A stretch of 64,000 bases of DNA from JAFECT01 sp963838235 (GTDB taxonomy: Bacteria > Pseudomonadota > Alphaproteobacteria > Caulobacterales > Caulobacteraceae), in NCBI GenBank assembly GCA_963838235.1, contig CAWIQJ010000006.1, positions 992,001-1,056,000 of the forward strand, given 5' to 3'. The notes beneath the pieces are model-generated. The model saw only the letters and a list, made by a program, of their open reading frames with translations, made no database searches and was not told where the DNA came from. The position numbers and the translations under genes are program-made. Below, one piece after another: positions 26,456 to 34,750 of the stretch (positions within the stretch are counted from its first letter, which is position 1; every line of letters starts with the position of its first letter).

Positions 26456-28270
26456 TCAGAAGCGCCACTTCACCGAGAGCTGGCCCATGTCAGAGTTGAA
26501 CGAGCCCGAGCGCTGGCCGCGGTAGCCGATCTGCACGTCGATGTGGTCGGTGACCGCGCCGCGCAGGCCGGCGTCGATCAGGGCCACGCCGCCTTCCGGC
26601 CGGCCCACGTCGGTCGACAGCGCCAGCGCCGTGTTGCCGGCCAGCGAGACCGTGACCTTGTCGGCGTTGTAGCTGACGTAGTCGCGGTAGCCCGCCTCGA
26701 GATAGGCGCCGAAGCGCTCGCCCATGTGCGCGTCGAGCCGCACGGTCGCTTCCGCCGAGATGGCGTCCACGCTGCGGTCGGCGATCTGCTCGGAGACCAT
26801 CAGGCCCTGTTCGGTGTAGCCGTCCACGTCGCCGTGGTCGTAGGTCACGCCCACGCGCGGGGAGATGGTGAGGCCGTCGCCGCCGAAGTACATGCCAGTC
26901 TGCACCTTGGCGCCGGCGGTATAGCCGGTGGTGCTGGCGGTGTTGACGAGGGGCGCGACCATGGTCTGGCGGTTGATGTCCTGGAAGGTGTCGATGCCGA
27001 AGCCGCCCGCGGCGTTCACGAAGAAGCCGCCGTCGGTGCGCCAGCCGGCATAACCGTCCGCCGCATAGGTGATGTCTTTGAAGCTCAGCGGACCGGCGCC
27101 GACCGTCGACTGGGTCGCGCTGACCGTGCCGCCCCAGCGGAAGGTCTCCGCCATCGGGTCGTCGAACAGGAAGCGCACGCTGTTGGCGCGGTCGCCCACC
27201 GACGGCATGAGGCCGCCGTCGCGCGCGTCGCCCTGGACGTCGTCATGGTCCACCACCACGCCTATGGCCGGCGCGCCGGCCGTGAACTTGGCGTGGTCGA
27301 GCTGGTCGATGGCGGTGTCCAGGGTCTGGGCGCGGTGACGCATGCTGGACTCGACCTCGGCGCCGGTCGGCGCGCCGAAGTTACCGTAGTAGATGTACTC
27401 CATCGCCAGTTCCGCGATGAGGTGGTGACCGGCGGTCGTCGGGTGCACGCCGTCCCAGTAGAAGGTCGAGTTCGGGTTGGTGCAGACGCTGACGCCGTTG
27501 AAGCACGACGTGGTCACATTGGAGAAGCCGAACAGGCCCGGCGCCTCGTGGATGACCTGGCCGGCCTTGGCCACGTCCATGATGATGAAGTTGGTGGTCG
27601 GGTGCGCGGCCGCCTCGGCCTGCACCGAACTCACCAGGATGGCGTTAAACGCCTCTTGGCCCGCGTCGGCCAACGGCGCAGCGGGCGAGCCCGCGAACTC
27701 GGGCGTCGCCGACAGTTGCGGCAGGTTCGGGATCAGGATGGTGCCGGCGCCGGCCGAGGCCATGGCGCCTGCGACCGCGGCGTCGGTGCCTGCGGCCGTG
27801 CCGCCGACCAGCTGGATGGCGCCGAGCGGGTTGGACGTGCCCGCCGCAATGGCGAGGTTGTCGAAGATGTCGTTGGCGCCGGCCCAGACGGTGACCAGGG
27901 TGCCCTTGTCGAAGGTCCCGCCGTCGGCGAGATAGGCGCCGAACTGGGTCTCCAGGCCCGGCGGCAGGGTCTGCGTGCCGGTCTCCGCGCCGCCGAAGGC
28001 GAAGTCGGTGGACCCGTTCACGTCGCCGAAGCCGTTCAGCTCGCCGAAGCCCAGTTGCTGGACCCACACGTCGCCGTTGGAGAAGCGGCCGTCCGAGTAG
28101 GGCGGCGGCGGCGCAGCGCCGAAGAGGGCGAGGTTGCCGTTGTCCGACAGGCTGTCCCCGAAGACGACGAGCTTGTCGTACTTCTGGGCCTGGGCGGGGG
28201 TGGCCATCAGGGCCGCGCCGAACAGGGCGGCGCCGAGGGCGGCGAGACTCGCCGAATTCCTGAGCTTCAT
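26456..28270 (-). CDS. GDSL-family esterase autotransporter
   Basis: The 604-residue protein has a signal peptide (MKLRNSASLAALGAALFGAALMATPAQA). Its passenger lipase/esterase has block I FGDSLSDNGN (nucleophile Ser), block III GAND and block V DGVHPT (Asp/His). A C-terminal beta-barrel of about 270 residues ends VKWRF with the terminal Phe needed for BamA recognition. Type V secretion would display the esterase on the outer membrane, like EstA/EstP-type lipases acting on fatty-acid esters. The length is usual for the family. It is the last gene before the inverted repeat and is transcribed toward it. Confidence 0.93.
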   Translation of the reverse strand: MKLRNSASLAALGAALFGAALMATPAQAQKYDKLVVFGDSLSDNGNLALFGAAPPPPYSDGRFSNGDVWVQQLGFGELNGFGDVNGSTDFAFGGAETGTQTLPPGLETQFGAYLADGGTFDKGTLVTVWAGANDIFDNLAIAAGTSNPLGAIQLVGGTAAGTDAAVAGAMASAGAGTILIPNLPQLSATPEFAGSPAAPLADAGQEAFNAILVSSVQAEAAAHPTTNFIIMDVAKAGQVIHEAPGLFGFSNVTTSCFNGVSVCTNPNSTFYWDGVHPTTAGHHLIAELAMEYIYYGNFGAPTGAEVESSMRHRAQTLDTAIDQLDHAKFTAGAPAIGVVVDHDDVQGDARDGGLMPSVGDRANSVRFLFDDPMAETFRWGGTVSATQSTVGAGPLSFKDITYAADGYAGWRTDGGFFVNAAGGFGIDTFQDINRQTMVAPLVNTASTTGYTAGAKVQTGMYFGGDGLTISPRVGVTYDHGDVDGYTEQGLMVSEQIADRSVDAISAEATVRLDAHMGERFGAYLEAGYRDYVSYNADKVTVSLAGNTALALSTDVGRPEGGVALIDAGLRGAVTDHIDVQIGYRGQRSGSFNSDMGQLSVKWRF

Positions 28271-28499
28271 TGGTGTTTCCGTTCCCGACGTTGGATCTCC
28301 CCTGAGGAGGAGTTCGGCGCGGAATGTGACTTATCAGGAGTCACCTGCAAAGCGGGGAGACCGCAAATCCCGGCATCGCGGGCAAGTCGCGCTCAGGGTG
28401 TGACCGTCAGTCCACGATACGAATTGTCCGAGGCTGACCTAAGGGAAGGCTTCGGCGCGGCGCGTTAAGGCCTCGGTAACGATTGGGCGCCGGGGCGCG

Positions 28500-30389
28500 T
28501 CAGTACACGATGCGGAAACGCAGGGTGTCGGGCAGGGCCTTCAGCGCATCGATCGCCTCGGGGCCGTAGTTGTGGTCGACGTCGGTGATCACGTAGCCGA
28601 CCTCGTCGCTGGTTTTCAGGTGCTGGGCCGCGATGTTGAGCCCGCCCTCGGCCAGGGCGCGGTTGATGCCGGCCAGCACGCCGGGCCGGTTGCGGTGGAT
28701 GTGCAGGAGGCGATGCGCCCCGCCCACCTCGGAGAGCTGCACATTGGGCAGGTTCACCGAAAAGGTGGTGTCGCCGCGGTGCAAAAAGCCGAGCAGGCGC
28801 TCGGACGCGAATTCCGCGATCGCCGCCTGGGCCTCTTCGGTCGAGCCGCCCACGTGCGGGCTCAGGATGACGTTGGGCAAGCCTTGCAGGGCGCTGGCGA
28901 ACGGCTGGCCGTTGCCCTCGGGCTCCTCGGGGAAGACGTCGACGCCGGCGCCGCCGATTCGGCCGGACTTCAGGGCGGAGGCCAGGGCGGGGACATCCAC
29001 CACATGACCGCGACTGAGGTTGAGCAAAAGCGCGCCCGGCTTCATCAGGTTCAGTTCGCGCGCGCCGATCAGGGCGCGGTTCGCGGCGCGGCCGTCCACG
29101 TGCAGCGTCACAACGTCGGCCTTGGCCAGGAGTTCGTCGAGCGTGCGCACGCGGCGCGCGTTGCCGAGCGACAGCTTTTCGGCGAGATCGTAGTAGAGCA
29201 CGCTCATGCCGAGACTTTCGGCGAGCACCGACAACTGCGAACCGATGGCGCCGTAGCCCACGATGCCCAGCGTCTGGCCGCGAATTTCATGGGAACCTGC
29301 AGCGGACTTGTCCCAGTTACCTGCGTGCGCGGCGCTCGACTTGTCGAACAGGCGCCGCGTCAGGGCGATGATTTCGCCGATGGCGAGTTCGACGACGGAA
29401 CGCGTGTTGGAATAGGGCGCGTTGAACACCGCCGCGCCCTTGCGGCTGCAGGCGGCTAGGTCGATCTGGTTGACACCGATGCAGAAGGCGGCGACCGCCA
29501 GCAGGCGGTCGGCGTGCTCCAACGCTTTTTCGGTCAGTTGCGTCTTCGAGCGCAGGCCCAGGATGTGCGCGCCTCTCAGGCGTTCGGCCAGCATCGCCTC
29601 GTCTAGCGCGCCGGTCACGGTCTCGACGTCGTAGCCCTCCTCGCGGAAGCGGCGCGCCGCGTCCTCGTGGATGTTCTCCAGCAACAGCACCTTCATGCGG
29701 CTGCGCGGATAGGACCAGCGCCCGGCCAGGCCCTCGTTGTGCAGCACCTCGTCGAACGACGCGGCGACATGGTCGGCGGCGGCGGTGACGCGGTCGCGCG
29801 AGGCAGTTTCGGTGAAGGCGTAGAAGCGGTCGGCGGCGCCGGCCTGTCGGATTTCGTAGTCGGTCCAGCCGTCGCCCACGACCACCACCTCGCCGTCGAG
29901 GGAGAGGGCCTTCACCGCTTCGATCTTGCCGCCGTCGCGTGACAGCGGGTTGGTCTCATCGACGCCGACGACGCGGTCGCCGTCGAACACCAGGCGGTTG
30001 GCCAGGACGTGCGACGGATCGATGCCGTGTTCGGCCACGATCGGGTCGACGTAGTCGTGAAAGCCGCCGGTCACGATCAAGACGCGCCCGGCATGCCGCT
30101 CGAAGAAGGCGCGGTTGCGCCGGATCGAGGGCGAGACCCGGCCGCGCAACGCCTCCACTAGCGTCGCCAGGTGGGAGCGGTCGAGCTGGAGCAGTTCAAT
30201 GCGGCGGCGCAGCGCCTCGCCGAAGCCGATCTCGCCGTTCATCGCCTGCTCGGTCAGGGTGCGGATCTCGGCGCGGACGGCGTCGCCCTCGGCCCCGGCG
30301 GGCAGGGCGATCTCGCCCAACAGGTCGAGCGCCTCCACGGTGGTGAAGGTGGAATCGAAATCGACCACGAAAAAGGGGGCACCGTTCAT
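28500..30389 (-). CDS. serA: Bifunctional phosphoserine phosphatase / D-3-phosphoglycerate dehydrogenase fusion (SerB-SerA)
   Basis: The 629-residue protein fuses two serine-pathway enzymes. Residues 1-225 are a HAD-IB phosphatase with DFDSTFTTVE (DxDxT motif), VTGGFHDYV and GDGWTDYE. Residues from about 230 are a complete phosphoglycerate dehydrogenase: MKVLLLENIHEDA start, NAD-binding GIVGYGAIG, catalytic region LLNLSRGHVVD and LSPHVGGSTEEAQ, and an ACT domain (HRLLHIHRNRPGVLAGINRALAEGGLNI). It would catalyse steps one and three of the phosphorylated serine pathway, with SerC encoded elsewhere. The ATG at 30389 is chosen because the phosphatase begins there; upstream sequence lacks homology. 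Confidence 0.92.
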   Translation of the reverse strand: MNGAPFFVVDFDSTFTTVEALDLLGEIALPAGAEGDAVRAEIRTLTEQAMNGEIGFGEALRRRIELLQLDRSHLATLVEALRGRVSPSIRRNRAFFERHAGRVLIVTGGFHDYVDPIVAEHGIDPSHVLANRLVFDGDRVVGVDETNPLSRDGGKIEAVKALSLDGEVVVVGDGWTDYEIRQAGAADRFYAFTETASRDRVTAAADHVAASFDEVLHNEGLAGRWSYPRSRMKVLLLENIHEDAARRFREEGYDVETVTGALDEAMLAERLRGAHILGLRSKTQLTEKALEHADRLLAVAAFCIGVNQIDLAACSRKGAAVFNAPYSNTRSVVELAIGEIIALTRRLFDKSSAAHAGNWDKSAAGSHEIRGQTLGIVGYGAIGSQLSVLAESLGMSVLYYDLAEKLSLGNARRVRTLDELLAKADVVTLHVDGRAANRALIGARELNLMKPGALLLNLSRGHVVDVPALASALKSGRIGGAGVDVFPEEPEGNGQPFASALQGLPNVILSPHVGGSTEEAQAAIAEFASERLLGFLHRGDTTFSVNLPNVQLSEVGGAHRLLHIHRNRPGVLAGINRALAEGGLNIAAQHLKTSDEVGYVITDVDHNYGPEAIDALKALPDTLRFRIVY

Positions 30390-30504
30390 GGCCGCGAGCC
30401 ATAGCCCCGCTTCGCACCTGCAGCAAAACAGATTTCGTGACCGGCGGCCGAGGAGGCCTGGGGGCGTCTCCGCCTCGGCCCCCACAGCGCCGGTGTTCAA
30501 GCCG

Positions 30505-30519
30505 TTAACCTTGCGTTAA
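30505..30519 (+). promoter_or_regulatory. CtrA-type site TTAA-N7-TTAA
   Basis: TTAACCTTGCGTTAA is a perfect full-site match to the alphaproteobacterial CtrA consensus. It lies between the divergent serB-serA fusion gene and the membrane/coiled-coil gene starting near 30557. Confidence 0.55.
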
Positions 30520-30556
30520 AACCTTGGGCGAGGCCGGTGAGGGGAGTTCAAGGGTC

Positions 30557-31555
30557 GTGCGGGGCGAAAAGCGGTCAAATCCGACCCGGTCGACCCTCCC
30601 TGAGGGCCGTGCGTCGTTCAATCCGATCTGGCTGATGGACGCCGCGGGCCTCGCGGGCGTAGGCGCCGCGGTCTGGGCCGTGGGCTTTTCCGCTGGGACC
30701 GGACTTTCGGCCTACGCGCCGCTGGTGCGCGAGGCGGGCCTGCTGCTGGCCGGATGCGCCCTGGTGGTGCGGGTGGTGGACGCCATCGTGCGCCGCCGCG
30801 ACCGGCGCAACGAGGCGCGGCGCGAGCTGCTACGCCGGCTGAGCGCGCTGAACTATGCCCTGTTGGACCTGCGCGGTTCGCTGTCGCGCGAGCACGCCCG
30901 CGCCTTCCTCGACCGCCGGCGTGAGCTCGGCGCCGGCGTCCAGGCGGCGACGCGCTGGCTGAGCGCGGAGGAGACGCGCCTGTTCGACGCCTGCGACGGC
31001 TTCTGCGACCGCATGGCCGGCGTGCTCAGCGACGCGGGGCGCCAGCGCGCGGCGGTGTCCGGCTCGTCCGACCGGCTGCGGCGCGAGATCGAACGTGCGG
31101 CGCGCCGCGGCGACCTCGACCGCCACGACGCTGACAATCTCGCCAACCTGATCGACGACGCGGTCGCCGTGATCGACGAGGCGATCTACGCCGAATGGAA
31201 CGCCGATCATTTCGGCCGGCTGAACGCCGACCACCGCGCTTTCACCCGCGAGGTCGAGCGCTACCGCTCCACCACCGCCGACCGCGTCGAGCGCCAGGGC
31301 GGAACCCTGTTCGACCTGCTCGACATCCACGTGCGCAAGCGCATCGAGGTGATCGACCTGCTGGCGGACTGGGACCAGACCTGCCGCCGCCTGGAACTGC
31401 GCCTCGCGGGCCTGAAGCCGCCGGCGCCGACGCTGGTGGCGTCGACCGAGACGCCGCAGCTGCGCCTGGCCGATCGCTTCGCCGTCATGCCCCAGCGCGC
31501 CGACGTTGACGACGATGAACCGCAGAGGCTACGGCTGCCTGCGGCGAACGACTGA
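30557..31555 (+). CDS. Membrane-anchored helical protein, hypothetical
   Basis: The start is uncertain: the GTG at 30557 (AAGGGTC upstream) is used, but a TTG at 30524 and an ATG at 30635 are in frame. The product has two hydrophobic segments (about residues 25-45 and 53-73 from the GTG). A long Arg- and Leu-rich helical region follows (RRDRRNEARRELLRRLSALNYALLDLRGSL...), likely coiled coil. The family is not recognised. A perfect CtrA-type site sits 37 bases upstream, suggesting cell-cycle-linked expression if the site is functional. Confidence 0.62.
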   Translation: MRGEKRSNPTRSTLPEGRASFNPIWLMDAAGLAGVGAAVWAVGFSAGTGLSAYAPLVREAGLLLAGCALVVRVVDAIVRRRDRRNEARRELLRRLSALNYALLDLRGSLSREHARAFLDRRRELGAGVQAATRWLSAEETRLFDACDGFCDRMAGVLSDAGRQRAAVSGSSDRLRREIERAARRGDLDRHDADNLANLIDDAVAVIDEAIYAEWNADHFGRLNADHRAFTREVERYRSTTADRVERQGGTLFDLLDIHVRKRIEVIDLLADWDQTCRRLELRLAGLKPPAPTLVASTETPQLRLADRFAVMPQRADVDDDEPQRLRLPAAND

Positions 31556-31603
31556 GGTGCGATTTTATTTCTCCCGCGGATAGCGGACGGGGCGCCTATG
31601 GCG

Positions 31604-31629
31604 CATCCAAGTTCTTGAGAACTTGGATG
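31604..31629. repeat. Perfect 26-bp palindrome upstream of the S9 peptidase gene
   Basis: CATCCAAGTTCT-TG-AGAACTTGGATG is a perfect 12-bp inverted repeat with a two-base centre, 45 bases before the ATG at 31675. It could be an operator for a dimeric regulator or a short hairpin in the leader. Confidence 0.55.
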
Positions 31630-31674
31630 GACCGGTGCGGCGCGCGCAGGGTTGGTATTTTCTAGGGGGCTGAG

Positions 31675-33768
31675 ATGACGAAGTCGGGACTTATCATGGC
31701 GGCGGCCGCCCTGGCTCTGGCCGTGGCGGCGGCGGGCGGCGTGGCCGCGCAGGAGAAGCCGTCGCAGACGCGGCTCACCATCGAGCATTATTCCGACCTG
31801 GAGCGGATCGGCGACGCGCAGATCTCCCCCGACGGCAAGCGGATCGTCTACACCCGCGGTCAGGTGAACCGGATGGAGGACCGCTGGGACTCCTCGCTGT
31901 GGATCATGAACGCCGATGGCTCGCAGAACCGGTTCCTGGCCAAGGGCGGCGGCGCGCGCTGGTCGCCGGACGGTCAGAGGATCCTCTACCTCGCCGAGGC
32001 CGACGGCCATGCGCAGATCTTCGTGCGCTGGATCGACGTGGACGGGCCCGCGAGCCAGGTCACCCAGGCGGTGACCAAGATCGGCGACGCGCGCTGGTCG
32101 CCCGACGGCCGCCAGATCGCGTTTTCCATGTTCACGCCCGAGCCGCCGAAATGGAGCATCTCGCTGCCTGTCGCGCCGAAGGACGCCAAATGGACCGGCG
32201 CGCCTCGCATCGTCGACAGCCTGCACTATCGCCAGGACCAGACCGGTTTTCTCGACGACGGCCACACCCATCTCTACGTCGTGCCCGCCGATGGCGGCGC
32301 CATGCGCGACCTGACGCGCGGCAAATGGAGCGTTGGCGCGGGTGAACTGCGCGTGCCGCTGAGCTTCGACTGGACGCCGGACTCGAAGACCATCGTAGTT
32401 CAGGCGGCGAAGGATTTCGACAACGACGTAAGCTATGAGCGGTCGCAGCTGCTGGCGGTCGACGTCGCCACCGGCGCGTCGCGCGAGGTGGTCACCACCA
32501 AGGGCTCGTGGAACGAGCCGGCCATCTCGCCGGACGGCAAGACCGTGGCCTTCATCGGCTATCCTGAAGGCATGCGGACGCACACCGTCGCCGATCTCTG
32601 GCTGGTTCCGACCGCCGGCGGCGACATCAGGAAACTCGCAGGCGGTTTGCCGGACGATCCGGGCAGCCTGCATTGGGCGGGCGACGGCTCGGGTCTCTAT
32701 TTCGAGGTCAACGACCACGGCACGCGCAACGTCGAGTTCGTGTTGCTGAGCGGCGCGGTGCGCCAGTTGACCCACGGCGCGCACGTGCTGGGCCTGGATT
32801 CGGTGTCGCGGACGGGAGTCGGCGCCGGCACGGTTACGCAAACCGAACACCCCGCCGAGGTCGCGCGCTATGAACTCGGCAAACTCGACTCCGTGACGGT
32901 GCTGACCCACGTCAATGCGTCATGGCTCGACGGCATGCAGCTCGGCCACACCCAGGAACTGACCTGGACCTCGTCGGGCGGCGCGCAGATTCAAGGCTGG
33001 TACATCACCCCGCCGGATTTCGACCCGTCGAAGAAGTATCCCCTGATCCTCGAAATCCACGGCGGCCCGTACGGGAATTACAACTTCGGCTTCAACTACA
33101 TGTGGCAGAACTTCGCCGCCAACGGCTTCGTGGTGCTCTACCTGAACCCGCGCGGCAGCACCGGCTACGGCCAGGGCTTCGTCGACGGCATCGATCACAA
33201 CTACCCTGGCCCCGACTACGACGACCTGATGAGCGGCGTGGACACGATCGTCGGCAAGGGCTTCGTCGACACCACCCACATGTATGTGTCGGGTTGCAGC
33301 GGCGGCGGCGTGCTGTCGAGCTGGGTGATCGGCCACACCAATCGCTTTGCGGCGGCCGCCGTTCGCTGTCCGGTGATCGACTGGATCAGCATGACCGGCG
33401 ACACCGACATTCCGCTGTTCACCTACAACTTCTTCGACAAGCCCTTCTGGGAAGACCCCAAGCCCTGGCTCGAGCACTCGTCGCTGATGTACGTGGGCAA
33501 TGTGACGACGCCGACCATGCTGATGACCGGCGTGCTCGACCGCCGCACCCCCATGCCGCAGTCTGAGGAGTACTTCTCGGCGCTCAAGGTGCGCGGCGTG
33601 CCCGCCCGTCTGATGCAGTTCGAGGGCGAGTACCACGGCACCGGCGGCAAGCCGTCCAACTTCATGCGCACGCAGCTCTACATGATGAGCTGGTTCGATC
33701 GTTGGTCCCGAACACCGACGGGTGAAGTGGTGGATGGCGACAAGGGAAAGGCGGCGGCGCCGGACTGA
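31675..33768 (+). CDS. Secreted S9 family (prolyl oligopeptidase-type) peptidase
   Basis: The 697-residue protein has a signal peptide (KSGLIMAAAALALAVAAAGGVAA). An N-terminal beta-propeller has TolB/WD40-like blades (ISPDGKRIVYTRG, ARWSPDGQRILYL, ISPDGKTVAFIGY). A C-terminal alpha/beta hydrolase domain (about 430-690) contains EIHGGPYG, the nucleophile in SGCSGGGVLSSW (G-x-S-x-G-G), and acid and His residues in TGVLDRRTP and FEGEYHGTGG. It probably cleaves short peptides in the periplasm (acylaminoacyl- or dipeptidyl-peptidase type). It complements the M14 and propeller proteins at the left end of the window. Confidence 0.9.
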   Translation: MTKSGLIMAAAALALAVAAAGGVAAQEKPSQTRLTIEHYSDLERIGDAQISPDGKRIVYTRGQVNRMEDRWDSSLWIMNADGSQNRFLAKGGGARWSPDGQRILYLAEADGHAQIFVRWIDVDGPASQVTQAVTKIGDARWSPDGRQIAFSMFTPEPPKWSISLPVAPKDAKWTGAPRIVDSLHYRQDQTGFLDDGHTHLYVVPADGGAMRDLTRGKWSVGAGELRVPLSFDWTPDSKTIVVQAAKDFDNDVSYERSQLLAVDVATGASREVVTTKGSWNEPAISPDGKTVAFIGYPEGMRTHTVADLWLVPTAGGDIRKLAGGLPDDPGSLHWAGDGSGLYFEVNDHGTRNVEFVLLSGAVRQLTHGAHVLGLDSVSRTGVGAGTVTQTEHPAEVARYELGKLDSVTVLTHVNASWLDGMQLGHTQELTWTSSGGAQIQGWYITPPDFDPSKKYPLILEIHGGPYGNYNFGFNYMWQNFAANGFVVLYLNPRGSTGYGQGFVDGIDHNYPGPDYDDLMSGVDTIVGKGFVDTTHMYVSGCSGGGVLSSWVIGHTNRFAAAAVRCPVIDWISMTGDTDIPLFTYNFFDKPFWEDPKPWLEHSSLMYVGNVTTPTMLMTGVLDRRTPMPQSEEYFSALKVRGVPARLMQFEGEYHGTGGKPSNFMRTQLYMMSWFDRWSRTPTGEVVDGDKGKAAAPD

Positions 33769-33849
33769 CGCGACCTGGAGCTGCGCCTTGGCGGCGCAAC
33801 GGCCAACCGAAATCGGGTATCATCGGACGCGCTCGCCTGGGGGACAGCC

Positions 33850-34383
33850 ATGACGCTTTCAGACCTATCCAACGTCGGCAGTCTGGTGAGCGGCCTGGCG
33901 GTGCTGGGATCGCTCATCTACCTGGGTCGCCAGCTGAAACAGGCGGAGCGAAATCAACAGGCGACGATCCGGCAGAACCGCATCCTCCGGGCGGTGGAGT
34001 TGATGATGGGCAAGCTGGACCCATCGGTCGCTGTGGCAGTTGCGCGCGGAACGGCGGGTGACGTCGATATCACCGCGACCCAGCTCCTGCAGTTCACCGC
34101 CTACGCCGAAGCCTACTATCTCCATGCCGAAGACACGTTCTATCAGCACGACGCGGGTTTGCTCGATGACGAGGCTTACGAGACGTTCGCCGCCTATCAG
34201 CGGCTTGCGTTCACCCAGCCGGGACTGCGGGCGCAATGGAGGCGGCAACGGGTGAGTTTCGGAGGCGGATTTGTGGCCTTCATGGACGAACTCCTTTCGA
34301 CGACGCGTCCGAACCCTGCGATCGATGTGCTCGCGGAATGGAAGGCGGAACTCGCCGCGGACAAGTCGGCGACGCCAGGCTGA
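33850..34383 (+). CDS. Membrane-anchored hypothetical protein
   Basis: The 177-residue protein has one N-terminal membrane helix (about residues 7-24, NVGSLVSGLAVLGSLIYL) and then an all-helical cytoplasmic domain beginning GRQLKQAERNQQATIRQNR. Similar short proteins are widespread in Proteobacteria as conserved hypotheticals without known function. The last 104 bases overlap, on the opposite strand, the 3' end of the biosynthetic operon's final gene (34280-34750). Confidence 0.68.
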   Translation: MTLSDLSNVGSLVSGLAVLGSLIYLGRQLKQAERNQQATIRQNRILRAVELMMGKLDPSVAVAVARGTAGDVDITATQLLQFTAYAEAYYLHAEDTFYQHDAGLLDDEAYETFAAYQRLAFTQPGLRAQWRRQRVSFGGGFVAFMDELLSTTRPNPAIDVLAEWKAELAADKSATPG

Positions 34384-34750
34384 CACACGGAGCGGACAGT
34401 GACCGCCACAACCACGGCGTCGCGAGCGCCAGCGCCGCGCCGAAGGCGGTGAGGCCGGTCAGCACGAAGTTGAAGCCGAGCTCGAAAGTTGGAAAACAGG
34501 TCCAGTTGACCAGCAGGCTTAAGGCCGTGACCGCGCAGCCCCAGATCAGGCCCGTGCGCGGCCGGCGCAGCATCAGGGCGCAGACGACGAAGTCGAGCGC
34601 GCAGACGCTGTACCAGAAGCCGACCGCCCAGGCCGGAGCGTGACCGTGGTAGGCGAGGCCGTGCTTGCCGACCCACCAGAAATGCAGCGCGGCGCCCAGC
34701 GGAAAGCAAAGGGCGAAGACGGTCTGGACCCATTCGGTCAAACCGCTCAT
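34280..34750 (-). CDS. Four-helix membrane protein, last gene of the HMGR/UbiA operon
   Basis: The 156-residue frame starts at an ATG overlapping the stop of the ligase gene (ATGA). Residues 1-120 contain four hydrophobic segments (VQTVFALCFPLGAALHFWW, WAVGFWYSVCALDFVVCAL, TGLIWGCAVTALSLLVNWTCF, FNFVLTGLTAFGAALALATPW). The final ~35 residues are low-complexity and lie antisense to the convergent gene, so the true C-terminus may be shorter if an indel is present. The family is not recognised. Its tight coupling suggests a membrane component of the pathway. Confidence 0.65.
   Translation of the reverse strand: MSGLTEWVQTVFALCFPLGAALHFWWVGKHGLAYHGHAPAWAVGFWYSVCALDFVVCALMLRRPRTGLIWGCAVTALSLLVNWTCFPTFELGFNFVLTGLTAFGAALALATPWLWRSLSAPCVSLASPTCPRRVPPSIPRAHRSQGSDASSKGVRP

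Noticed and set aside
26366..28468. 700-codon open frame on the plus strand
   Set aside because: It lies fully antisense to the GDSL autotransporter, which has strong motifs; composition is Arg/Ala/Val-rich shadow sequence of a high-GC gene.
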